A stretch of 64,000 bases of DNA, taken from positions 97,173 through 161,172 of the forward strand of contig NZ_BDCG01000014.1 of assembly GCF_001613385.1 (NCBI RefSeq). The letters run 5' to 3'. A model generated the notes under the pieces. That model did not search any database and was not told the origin of the DNA. It was given only the letters and a program-made list of their open reading frames with translations. The position numbers and the translations under genes are program-made. The stretch comes from Nocardia flavorosea NBRC 108225 (lineage in GTDB: Bacteria > Actinomycetota > Actinomycetes > Mycobacteriales > Mycobacteriaceae). This document shows positions 26,344 through 34,304 of the stretch, one piece after another (position 1 is the stretch's first letter; each line of letters opens with the position of its first letter).

Positions 26344-27692
26344 CGCGCCCCTCGCTTCGTACCGCCCCGGTACGCGGCTCCCGCACCGAGCAGTACCGCC
26401 ACCACGATCACAATGGCGGCCACTGTCCCCGGCGTCCGGTCTGCGGGACGATCCGGCGGCGGTAGTTCCAGCACATACGCCTGGAACAATCCCTCGGGCG
26501 GCTCGGGCGGGGTCCGATAACTCAATGCCCGCAACGGATCGATCACGCCTGCTCCCACGGCATTGTCGACGCCCCGGGCGGGAGCGTGCGCACTGGCCTG
26601 CAAACGGGCAGTAATCTCTGCAGGTGTCTCGTTGGGAAAGCGAGACCGCAACAGCGCTGCAGTACCCGCGACGTACGCGGCCGCAAACGACGCTCCACCT
26701 ACCGGTACCAACCGATCCGGGGTGCCGACACCGTTGATGAGTCCGCCGCCACCCGGGCCCAGCGATTCGATTCCGGTGCCGGGCGCAGCCACCGAGACCC
26801 ACGGACCGGTCAAGGTTTCGTCGGCGACCGCCCCCGAGGCGGTGGTGAATCCGACGGTGAGCACCGCAGGACTGAACCACCCGGGCGCGGAAATGGTTTT
26901 CACGTCACGCCAGTTCCGAGGGTCACCGGGCCGACCGGGATCGATCGCGGGATTCTGCTGACAGCCCTCGCTACCGGTGTTGCCGGCGCCGGCAACGATC
27001 AACGAGCCTCGGACATGGACAGCGTATCCGACTGCAGCCGACAGCATTGTCTGGTCGATCCCTGCCTCGGCTGGCAGGCAGACAGGAACCGGGACGACAA
27101 TAATACCGGCACCCAGATTGGTCGCATGGGTGATCGCCTGCGCCAGCACCCTGATCTGGGATGCCAGCCGTTCGCGCTGATCCGGAGAACGACGTTCCGG
27201 ACGGAACGCCCCCGACCGGTATCTGATCGAGATAATGCGCGCTTCGGGCGCGACGCCACTGAACCCGTCGGCCGGGTCGGCAGCTGCTCCGATGATCCCG
27301 GCGATCAGAGTTCCGTGCGCGTCACAATCCGACAGCCCGTCGCCGGCTGCGACATAGTCGCCGCCTCCCACCAGATTGGGCAATCGAGGGTTCGGCGCGA
27401 CACCGGTATCCAGGACGGCGACCGTTGTCCCGGCCCCACGGCTGAGCGCCCGCGCGCGGGACAAACCGAGCGCCAGGTCCGGTGGCGGCACCCTGGAGAT
27501 ATCGCTGTCCGGCAGGACACCTGCGGCGAGACACCCCTTATCTTGTTCGGTGGGTTGCTCAGGGGCGGGTGGCCCGTCGGGCGGGGGCGCTCCGATGATT
27601 ACCTCTGGAGGCTCGAGAGCCGTCGCCGGGGCCGCGCTGATACATACCACCAAGCCTGCCAGGGCTGTGGTAACGGCCCTGCCGAATCTCAT
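26340..27692 (-). CDS. mycP: MycP mycosin, membrane-anchored subtilisin-like protease
   Basis: The 450-residue protease stabilises the ESX complex and trims substrates outside the inner membrane. It has a signal peptide (residues 1-25), then the catalytic triad Asp95 (VAVLDTGV), His126 (DCDAHGT) and Ser335 (GGASFAAAY), oxyanion Asn238 (AGAGNTGS) and a C-terminal transmembrane anchor at 423-441 with a basic tail. All residues needed for activity are present. ATG 27692 shares one base with the eccD stop (TGATG) and begins the signal peptide; the longer upstream frame is a shadow of eccD. Confidence 0.94.
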   Translation of the reverse strand: MRFGRAVTTALAGLVVCISAAPATALEPPEVIIGAPPPDGPPAPEQPTEQDKGCLAAGVLPDSDISRVPPPDLALGLSRARALSRGAGTTVAVLDTGVAPNPRLPNLVGGGDYVAAGDGLSDCDAHGTLIAGIIGAAADPADGFSGVAPEARIISIRYRSGAFRPERRSPDQRERLASQIRVLAQAITHATNLGAGIIVVPVPVCLPAEAGIDQTMLSAAVGYAVHVRGSLIVAGAGNTGSEGCQQNPAIDPGRPGDPRNWRDVKTISAPGWFSPAVLTVGFTTASGAVADETLTGPWVSVAAPGTGIESLGPGGGGLINGVGTPDRLVPVGGASFAAAYVAGTAALLRSRFPNETPAEITARLQASAHAPARGVDNAVGAGVIDPLRALSYRTPPEPPEGLFQAYVLELPPPDRPADRTPGTVAAIVIVVAVLLGAGAAYRGGTKRGAR

Positions 27693-29236
27693 CAGATCCC
27701 TCGCATGGCGGTATAGACGCCCATAATCCAGAACGCGATGACCGGCACCACGAGAATCAAGAGGTACTCGATCAAGTCGATCACTCTGCGGGTCACCGGT
27801 GTCAACCGCTTCCCGGGCAGACGCAACGCGGCAATACAGGCACCAGCCGCTGCCAGTGCCACAACGGCGATGACGATCAACCTCGGAAGCGGTGTCCCAT
27901 AGTGACCGACAAGCACGGCGGCGAGCCCCAAGACGATCATCGCCGAGCCCGTCACCAACGCTATGGCTTGTACCCGATCCGGATACCACCGTGATCGCAT
28001 GGCCAGCAGTCCCGCCACAGCCACGCCCATGACGATCTCCCTGATTCCACCAGGACTCACAGCGGCGGAAGTTATCGTAGCCACCGCCAGCAGAGCCGAG
28101 ATCGCGATGATCAAACCTCTGAGGCTTGTCACCGCCAACCGCGCCCGGCTTTCGATTCCCGCTTCGGTCCGCTGCCGTTGCTGCTCGGCGTCCGCAGACT
28201 GCTCGGCGTCGAGATCGCTCTCCGGAGTTGATGCAGCATCGAAGATATCGGTCAGTGTCGTGGGCGAGACCTCACTTCCCGGATCAGGCAGATCCGGCGG
28301 ACGGATCCGGGCGATGGCAACCGATATCCGCGGCGCCTGGGTCAACAGGATCAGTCCGACGAAGACGGATCCACCGGCAACCTGCCGGGGCAGGAGATCG
28401 GTATATGTCAGCGGTACTGCCGCCGCGGTCGAAACGATCCCCAATCCGGTAACGGCCATCAGCGTGGCTACTCCGGTTCCGGTTGCCCGCAACATGGCGG
28501 CCATGGCAACCGCAACGACCACCGCTCCCGCTGCGATGTTGGCGGGCGCAAACGGTCCCGGCTCACCGTGAGCGGGTGGCACGAACATGGCGCTGCCGGC
28601 AAACAACAGTGGTACGGAACCCAGGGCAAATCCCAGCGAGATCCGCTCCGCAGCACCGCGGTTGCGGGCGACGTAACCGCTTACCCAGCAGGCGATGCCC
28701 AGCAGCAGTGCGAGAATACCGCACCACAGAGCCGAACCCGATTGCGACCACATCCACGAGAGCAACGCGGCCACCGCGAACGAGCCGATCCCCAGTACCC
28801 CAAGCCCGGTAAGCGCTGCACTGTCGCTGTCGAACTCTGCGAACTCTTGATCGTTGATCAACGCGAGCGCGTCGGTGATGTCCTCCACAACCGGGGTGAA
28901 GACCTCGGCCGACTCCACCGTAGCCAACATGAGCGCGGTACCATCGACGACATCGTGATCCTCGAGGCTGCGCCAACGTGGAATCGGCTGTTCGCCCGGG
29001 CGCGCCAAGCTCCACTGGCCGTTCGGTGGCGTGAAATCGACCTTTTCGTCATCGATTGCCGCAGCCAGAACACTCACGAGGTCGTCGATAAATGTCTCGA
29101 CGGTGAATTTGGTGGGGACGACCACATCCACTTGGTAGGTCGCCACCATCACGGCGATCCGGGCACGGGCGACTTCCGCCAGCGCCCCACCTCCACCGCC
29201 GCCCGCCACCGATGGTGCGGACTGGACTGTCGTCAC
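27692..29236 (-). CDS. eccD: EccD, ESX membrane channel component
   Basis: The 514-residue protein has an N-terminal ubiquitin-like domain (ARIAVMVATYQVDVVVPTKFTVETFIDDLV, about residues 25-105) followed by about 11 transmembrane helices, as in all EccD proteins. It is an inner-membrane scaffold of the ESX complex. The loop around residues 290-330 carries Asp/Glu/Gln-rich sequence. GTG 29236 overlaps the espI stop as GTGA. In mycobacterial ESX-1 eccD1 also follows espI. Confidence 0.93.
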   Translation of the reverse strand: MTTVQSAPSVAGGGGGGALAEVARARIAVMVATYQVDVVVPTKFTVETFIDDLVSVLAAAIDDEKVDFTPPNGQWSLARPGEQPIPRWRSLEDHDVVDGTALMLATVESAEVFTPVVEDITDALALINDQEFAEFDSDSAALTGLGVLGIGSFAVAALLSWMWSQSGSALWCGILALLLGIACWVSGYVARNRGAAERISLGFALGSVPLLFAGSAMFVPPAHGEPGPFAPANIAAGAVVVAVAMAAMLRATGTGVATLMAVTGLGIVSTAAAVPLTYTDLLPRQVAGGSVFVGLILLTQAPRISVAIARIRPPDLPDPGSEVSPTTLTDIFDAASTPESDLDAEQSADAEQQRQRTEAGIESRARLAVTSLRGLIIAISALLAVATITSAAVSPGGIREIVMGVAVAGLLAMRSRWYPDRVQAIALVTGSAMIVLGLAAVLVGHYGTPLPRLIVIAVVALAAAGACIAALRLPGKRLTPVTRRVIDLIEYLLILVVPVIAFWIMGVYTAMRGI

Positions 29237-30843
29237 GCCCGTCCTCCGAAACCCGCGGGGCCTACGTCGTAGCCGGGGAAATCGTCGGCAAGCCCGGCGG
29301 CCAACTCCTCGAATGCCAATGCGGTCTCTTTATCTAGCAGTCTCAAATCGACTTCCCCGCCCTCCGCCAAGTGTGCGTCGAAGGGTATCCGGCGGGTGGG
29401 CCGCTGTGCACTGGCGAACAGCTTCTCTATCGCTTCCACGTCGACCGTCGGTTTCACCGGTTGATGGTGAACGATCGCCACCATGGAGGCGGCAATAAGA
29501 TGGTCGAAACCATGTGAACTCAGCCAATTCAGCGTTGCGACCGCTCCGGTTACCCCACCTACCGTCGCCGGGGTAACCACGAGGACCGCGTCGCTGGAGC
29601 GCAGCACCATATCGGTCACCGAATCCAGAACGCCAGTACCACAATCTACAAGCAGCAAATTGTAATGCCTACGCAGAGTCTCTACTCCAGTGGCATATTC
29701 GGTACCGGATAAGGCTTCGGAGGCATCACTGTTCCATGGCGAGGCAATAACCGCCAGGTCTGCCGCATTGACCGCCGTATATGCATGGACGGACGAGAAC
29801 GAGTCCAAGGGATGCGAGGCGGTGGCCAGGTCCCGCAGCGTCAGCCCGTAGGGATGGCGTACGGTGCGGGTGGCCAGATCACCGAAGTCAGGGTTGGCGT
29901 CTACGGCAGCCACCCGATCCGGTCTCAACTTCGCGAACGTGGAGCCGAGTGCCGCAGCCGTGGTCGTGCGGCCGACGCCCCCTTTCACACTCACCACCGC
30001 GATCTGGTACGGCGTTGTCAACGCCCGACGGATTCGATTACGCCGATCCTCGGCGCGTTGTTCGGCGGGCGATAAGCCGAAGCTGAAGCCGACCTTGTTC
30101 AAGGCGCCCCGCACTCCCGCGGTGGAACGCAAATGTGCTTGGCGTACGGCAGCGATCTCGGCCAGCAACTCCGGAGAAGCCAGCGCGGGCGGCAGAACTG
30201 CCGATCGATTGTCGTAGGCGGGCCGGACCCGCTCGAGCACTCGTCCGGGATCACTGTGTGCCATATTCGGCGCCCCCGGCGTCGAATAGCGGGGTATCGG
30301 CGAATCCGGATTGCCCGGAGGTGCCGACAGCGTCGACTGCGACTGAGCGGCATTGGAACTCGCAGCCGACGACGCCCCTTCTTGCCATTGCGCGACAGAT
30401 TCGCGCATCGGTGGTGCGGAGGTTCGCCTCGGCCTCCCATCGTCCGGGGATTGAGCAATCGCCCCAGGGGCGGGCGGAGCCGCAATATCGTTTGCGACCG
30501 CGGGCGGACCGCTTTCCGGAGCTGGCCCGACCACCGGTTGCGCGGCAACTTGCCCTCCGGTCTCGAGCGGTGCCGAGGGAGCAGATTGCCCTTCGCTCGT
30601 GGCGGCCCCTGCTGGACCTCCTGGCACAGTCTGACCACCTCGTACCGACGGTGACGGTGCTACCGCCGGCGCACCGGCTACCGAAGGCTCCGGCCGACCT
30701 GGCTCAACCGTACCGGGGGTGACCGCCGCGGCGGCCGCAGTGGTGTCCGCGGTCTGGTCGACCTGTGCGAAGTAAGCGTCATATCCCCCCTGTGCCAACG
30801 CCGACGCGGCCGGATGACCGTTCGTTGTCGATGCTCGGTTCAT
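29233..30843 (-). CDS. espI: EspI-like MinD/ParA-type ATPase
   Basis: The 536-residue protein has a Pro/Ala-rich disordered N-terminus of about 210 residues and a C-terminal MinD/ParA ATPase (IAVVSVKGGVGRTTTAAALG, VAAVDANPDFGDLATR, LLLVDCGTGVLDSVTD). Its place between the esx/espG genes and eccD is that of EspI, which lowers ESX-1 secretion when ATP is scarce. The P-loop reads KGGVGRTT at 287-294, with Arg where Lys is standard. A GTG at 30867 is possible, but ATG 30843 has GAGAGGA upstream. Confidence 0.88.
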   Translation of the reverse strand: MNRASTTNGHPAASALAQGGYDAYFAQVDQTADTTAAAAAVTPGTVEPGRPEPSVAGAPAVAPSPSVRGGQTVPGGPAGAATSEGQSAPSAPLETGGQVAAQPVVGPAPESGPPAVANDIAAPPAPGAIAQSPDDGRPRRTSAPPMRESVAQWQEGASSAASSNAAQSQSTLSAPPGNPDSPIPRYSTPGAPNMAHSDPGRVLERVRPAYDNRSAVLPPALASPELLAEIAAVRQAHLRSTAGVRGALNKVGFSFGLSPAEQRAEDRRNRIRRALTTPYQIAVVSVKGGVGRTTTAAALGSTFAKLRPDRVAAVDANPDFGDLATRTVRHPYGLTLRDLATASHPLDSFSSVHAYTAVNAADLAVIASPWNSDASEALSGTEYATGVETLRRHYNLLLVDCGTGVLDSVTDMVLRSSDAVLVVTPATVGGVTGAVATLNWLSSHGFDHLIAASMVAIVHHQPVKPTVDVEAIEKLFASAQRPTRRIPFDAHLAEGGEVDLRLLDKETALAFEELAAGLADDFPGYDVGPAGFGGRA

Positions 30844-30874
30844 AATCGTCGTCCTCTCGTCGAGCACAGGGACG

Positions 30875-31726
30875 TCACAGGGTACGGGACGTTTCGAACC
30901 AGCTCCGGCTCGGCAGCAATTCGATCAGTGCGTCGATACCGGCCTTGATGGCGGCATCGTCGCCGGGCTGAAAGGTCGACCAGATCTCGCCGTCCATGGC
31001 GGCACTGGGGGTGACCACAAATCTACCGGAAAACGTATCCAGCACACCCACGGACGCCTTCGAAACAATCGAACCGGCCCCACCGTCACGGTGTTCGGTC
31101 ATGACGAGTTCCGCCCTTCGTACCACCTCGCCCAGAGCGCGAGTCAGTGCGCTCGCAGTACGCGGTGAAGCTCCGAGCTCGCGTAGTACCGTCCGGCTGG
31201 TTTCCGGATCGGCAGGCACTTCGGCAAGCGCTGCGGCGTCGGCAGTGAACGGATCGATATCCAGGATCGGATACTCGCCCAGCGCGGCCTTCACAGCGGC
31301 CGACAACACACCGTGGTCGGCTCCTTTGGCGAACACCGGCTGAATCACAATGTGATCGTCACAGCGGACGGCGAGTACGTGATCCATTCCGCGGCGAGCC
31401 AACGACATCCGAAGCATTGTTGCCTCATGGTCTCCTGCACCGTTGTCCAGAATTCGCATTTCCAACTCCGAATCCGGGCGGTACAGGCAGTTCAGCCAGT
31501 CCTCCACGAGCGGATGCACACGGTCGCCGTCGACCACGCCCGCCGCGGCGAGCTGCTCGATGACAACCGCGTGCACGCGGTCGCGGTCCTCGATCTTGTA
31601 TATATTCGGAAGAACGGCGAGGACAGACGGGTAGGAGTCGATGCCGGCCATACGCTGAAGCGCCAGCGCGGCATCGACGTTCAGATCAACGGAAACGGGT
31701 CCCGTCTCCGCGTGGTCACCGAACAT
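30875..31726 (-). CDS. espG: EspG-like cytoplasmic chaperone of PE/PPE proteins
   Basis: The 283-residue protein shows the EspG layout: beta-rich N-terminal half, then AVKAALGEYPILDID, helical middle and the late hydrophobic strand GRFVVTPSAAMDGEIWSTFQPGDDAAIKAGIDALIELL. EspG binds the tip of PE-PPE dimers and keeps them soluble before export. Here the gene sits after esxA rather than before eccA as in ESX-1, a placement more like ESX-2, ESX-3 or ESX-5. The ATG at 31726 has GGAAGG upstream. Confidence 0.85.
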   Translation of the reverse strand: MFGDHAETGPVSVDLNVDAALALQRMAGIDSYPSVLAVLPNIYKIEDRDRVHAVVIEQLAAAGVVDGDRVHPLVEDWLNCLYRPDSELEMRILDNGAGDHEATMLRMSLARRGMDHVLAVRCDDHIVIQPVFAKGADHGVLSAAVKAALGEYPILDIDPFTADAAALAEVPADPETSRTVLRELGASPRTASALTRALGEVVRRAELVMTEHRDGGAGSIVSKASVGVLDTFSGRFVVTPSAAMDGEIWSTFQPGDDAAIKAGIDALIELLPSRSWFETSRTL

Positions 31727-31768
31727 GGAACCTTCCGGAACGGCAAACCTGCACGATGATCACCTCGG

Positions 31769-31789
31769 TAACAGTAGAGCGTACTGTTA
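31769..31789. repeat. short AT-rich inverted repeat at the end of esxA
   Basis: TAACAGTA (31769-31776) and TACTGTTA (31782-31789) are perfect 8-bp arms around 5 nt and overlap the esxA stop codon. Weak stem, no U-run; role uncertain. Confidence 0.35.
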
Positions 31790-32083
31790 ACTGATCGCCA
31801 GGAAACGTGCACCCTGTGCCGAGTCGGTCTCCTTCATGAAGCCCTCGCTGCCCGTGGTCTTGTCGATCTGCTCCCGCACAGCGACCAGGTTCGACCGATA
31901 GTTGGTCAGGTCGCTGACGAACTGACGCATCAACGGATGGGCGACCTCGGCGGCGTCACCGCCGAGGACCTCGTTCAGCTTCCTGACGATTCCATCCAGT
32001 CGGCCGCAATTCTCTTCCATACCACCGCACAGCGAGGCAACATTCAGCGATGTGGAATCGACTCCGGCATAGTTGAACAGCAT
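31787..32083 (-). CDS. esxA: EsxA-like (ESAT-6 family) secreted protein
   Basis: The 98-residue protein aligns along its length with ESAT-6: LFNYAGVDSTSL opposite WNFAGIEAAAS, VLGGDAAEVA at the helical turn opposite AWGGSGSEAY, and GSEGFMKETDSAQGARF at the C-terminus. The WXG tryptophan is replaced by Leu40 (LGG). It has two Cys in helix 1 (19 and 26), unusual for this family. The frame opens earlier, but ATG 32083 has GAAAGGAT upstream and gives the family length. It pairs with EsxB, encoded just before it. Confidence 0.86.
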   Translation of the reverse strand: MLFNYAGVDSTSLNVASLCGGMEENCGRLDGIVRKLNEVLGGDAAEVAHPLMRQFVSDLTNYRSNLVAVREQIDKTTGSEGFMKETDSAQGARFLAIS

Positions 32084-32117
32084 TTGTCCGATCCTTTCTC
32101 GATCAAGTGTTTCGGCG

Positions 32118-32495
32118 TCAGAACGCGTTGAGGTCGAGTTTGCCGTTGGTACCCAACGACTGGGTATTGCTACCCAGATCGTTGGCCGCAATAGCATCGT
32201 CGAACTTGATCTGAGCGGCCATCTCGAGGTCCATCCCGTCGACCTTCACGCCGGTCTCCTTCAGCGTGTCCAGAATCTGCTGCATGGTCCCGGCGAGCCT
32301 TTTGCCTGAGTCGTATGCAGCCTGCATGGTGAGCTGAATCTGCTTGCCGGTTTCATTGCCGTTTACGGCAGCCTGGTAGTCGTCCTTCAACCCCATCCAG
32401 GAACTCAGGTACCCTTCGAGCTCGCCGTGTAGACCGTAGCCCTCGGTGGCAGCGGCGATGACATCTGCCGGGTCACCAAAATATGCGGTTGCCAT
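32118..32495 (-). CDS. esxB: EsxB-like (CFP-10 family) partner protein
   Basis: The 125-residue helical-hairpin protein precedes esxA by 34 bp, the classic order. It is longer than CFP-10 (100). A WMG tripeptide occurs at 33-35 inside helix 1; the position of the turn (AAVNGNETG, residues 42-50) has VNG instead of WXG. The C-terminal tail ends in hydrophobic LNAF, comparable with the MGF end of CFP-10 that EccC recognises. No clear YxxxD/E is visible after helix 2. It should form a heterodimer with EsxA. Confidence 0.83.
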   Translation of the reverse strand: MATAYFGDPADVIAAATEGYGLHGELEGYLSSWMGLKDDYQAAVNGNETGKQIQLTMQAAYDSGKRLAGTMQQILDTLKETGVKVDGMDLEMAAQIKFDDAIAANDLGSNTQSLGTNGKLDLNAF

Positions 32496-32525
32496 GATCG
32501 GATCCTCTCTCGATTCGATTCATCG

Positions 32526-33860
32526 TCAGTTCGACGTATCTCGCCGAAGACGTTCTCGGGTCTCGGCATCCGCGATGTCGAAACGTTCCAGTACGCCGAC
32601 CAGGAGCGCATCCGAAGCCATTTCGTCCTGCCGTTCGTCGATGTCTTCCGTATACCGAATGACGCCAATTTCCGGCGGGCGTTCCAACACCGGGACGTCG
32701 TGCTGCTCGCCGGGCACGAAGACCTTGGCCGGCTCCTTCTCGTCGTCCTTGCGTCGCCGTCGCATCCGCGAGCCGGGAGCACTCACACCACGTCGAGGCG
32801 CAGCATTTCCGGCCGAGACGGGAGGGGTGCCGGTGCCGGCACCGAACGCGCGACCGGCTGCGGGAGACCAATTGGCCGGCAGACGGAAACCTGTCGAAGC
32901 ACCCGACATGCTTCCGAGCCCGCCACGCATCATGCCCACCGCGACCATGCTGCCCATACCGCCGGTCAACCCGGACAGGGTGGACGAGTACGGGGAGGTG
33001 CCGTAGAAACCGTGTTGCTCCAAGGCGCCACTGTGCGCATCACCGAGGCCGGGGTCGGCCAGCGAATCGTTCATCGACGACATGGCCTGTTCGACCTGTG
33101 ATATCGCTTGATCGGCCGACGGATTCTGCTGTACCAGATCGGTCGGCGACTCGGTCGGCGATTGCGTGAGATCCGTGGGCTGCCCCCCCGGCCCGTCCGT
33201 TCCACCGATGGCAGGCCCATCCGTCCCTCCGCCCGGCGGTGGGCCCGATCCCGGATCGGTGGGGATATCCGTAGGCGAATCCCCACTACCACTCTCGGTG
33301 ATCGGCGGTGGAGGCAGTGGTCGCAGAGCACCCAGAGCCGTGGTAACGGTCGTCGCCGCGGCATCATAGGCCACCATTGTCGAGGCCGCCTGTATCCACA
33401 TGCCCAAATACAAGGTCTCGTTGACGGCAATTTTCGCCGCCGTGAACACCCCCAGCCCCGACGAACTGGTTACCGCGTATTCAGCCGCAAGTTCGATGGC
33501 GTGCGCCCGATTCGCCGTTATCAATCCTAGCGGGGGCATCGCCTTGAAGGCCGCATCGTATGCGGCGGCCCCTCCGTCCGCGAGCCTGGCCACGTTCATG
33601 GCAATTTCCGCCTGCTCGCGCAGCCAGGATGCGTGCCGACGAAAAGCCGCCTGCGCCAGGTCCGAAGAGGAACCATTCCAGGACACCGCGAGGTCGTTGG
33701 TCGACCCGTCGGAGCCGTCTGCGGCCAGGTTCAGCGCTTCGGCCATTCCGGAGTATGCCGCGGAGGTTGTCAGTAGATGGGCAGACCCCGGACCGAAGGT
33801 CAGGCGAGCCGAATTGACCTCCGGAGGGAGCGCGTAGTAGTCACCTGTCAACATCGGCAT
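32526..33860 (-). CDS. PPE-family protein
   Basis: The 444-residue protein starts with a PPE domain of about 170 residues. ALPPEVNSARL (Pro12-Pro13-Glu14) and GPGSAHLL match the PPE signature, and SWNGSSSDLAQAAF gives the WxG-like turn. A Pro/Gly/Ser/Thr-rich middle, a Met/Gly-rich patch (GGMGSMVAVGMMRGGLGSM) and a basic, then acidic, C-terminus follow. It lies 17 bp after the PE gene, the standard pair that is secreted as a heterodimer with EspG help. Confidence 0.87.
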   Translation of the reverse strand: MPMLTGDYYALPPEVNSARLTFGPGSAHLLTTSAAYSGMAEALNLAADGSDGSTNDLAVSWNGSSSDLAQAAFRRHASWLREQAEIAMNVARLADGGAAAYDAAFKAMPPLGLITANRAHAIELAAEYAVTSSSGLGVFTAAKIAVNETLYLGMWIQAASTMVAYDAAATTVTTALGALRPLPPPPITESGSGDSPTDIPTDPGSGPPPGGGTDGPAIGGTDGPGGQPTDLTQSPTESPTDLVQQNPSADQAISQVEQAMSSMNDSLADPGLGDAHSGALEQHGFYGTSPYSSTLSGLTGGMGSMVAVGMMRGGLGSMSGASTGFRLPANWSPAAGRAFGAGTGTPPVSAGNAAPRRGVSAPGSRMRRRRKDDEKEPAKVFVPGEQHDVPVLERPPEIGVIRYTEDIDERQDEMASDALLVGVLERFDIADAETRERLRRDTSN

Positions 33861-33877
33861 GGCGCAACTCCAGTTGG

Positions 33878-34198
33878 CTAGTCACCGAATCGATGCACTT
33901 GGCAACCGACCGCCGCACCATTACCGGTATCGGTGGTCTCGTAGTCGATACTCACCGGGACCAGTACCTCGGAGCCCTGTTGCCAGCGACTCACGGCTTC
34001 TGTGGTGGGGGTGTAGAAAGTCGGCTGATAATCGCAGAATTCCTTCGCCATACTCGTGCTCACATCGTCGATCGCCGGTGGTAGTGGCAGTGACGCGGTC
34101 TGAGAAGCCGATACCACAGCAGAGAGGGTGGATTCCGCCACCCCCAGCTTGGCAGCGATGACCGGCAGGTTCTCTGGGGTAATGGCCAATGACACCAT
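33878..34198 (-). CDS. PE-family protein
   Basis: The 106-residue protein fits the PE domain: two helices spanning SLAITPENLPVIAAKLGVAE and TLSAVVSASQTASLPLPPAI, then DDVSTSMAKEF. Like other short PE proteins beside eccC it has little beyond this domain. A YETTD segment (Tyr86-Asp90) fits the YxxxD/E secretion signal but lies far into the C-terminus. The frame reaches a TTG at 34210; ATG 34198 has TTGGAG upstream. It heads the PE-PPE-esx unit, with a palindromic site 62 bp upstream. Confidence 0.78.
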   Translation of the reverse strand: MVSLAITPENLPVIAAKLGVAESTLSAVVSASQTASLPLPPAIDDVSTSMAKEFCDYQPTFYTPTTEAVSRWQQGSEVLVPVSIDYETTDTGNGAAVGCQVHRFGD

Positions 34199-34260
34199 TG
34201 ATGTCTCCAATCATCAGATGCCTACCCGGCAACCAGGTGGTTCACTAAAACGCTAAGCTA

Positions 34261-34276
34261 TTCCCAGCTTTGGGAT
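34261..34276. promoter_or_regulatory. TTCCCA-N4-TGGGAA-type palindrome upstream of PE-PPE-esxBA
   Basis: TTCCCA GCTT TGGGAT has one mismatch to the consensus and lies 62 bp before the PE start, in the 106-bp gap after eccC. This implies an internal promoter for the substrate genes. Confidence 0.6.
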
Positions 34277-34304
34277 CCCGCACCACAGTGCCGTTCCGCG
34301 GCAC

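Noticed and set aside
26344..26880. N-terminal extension of eccE by about 180 residues
   Set aside because: It overlaps the catalytic part of mycP in another frame and has no EccE-like sequence; GTG 26343 with the GTGA overlap is the natural start.
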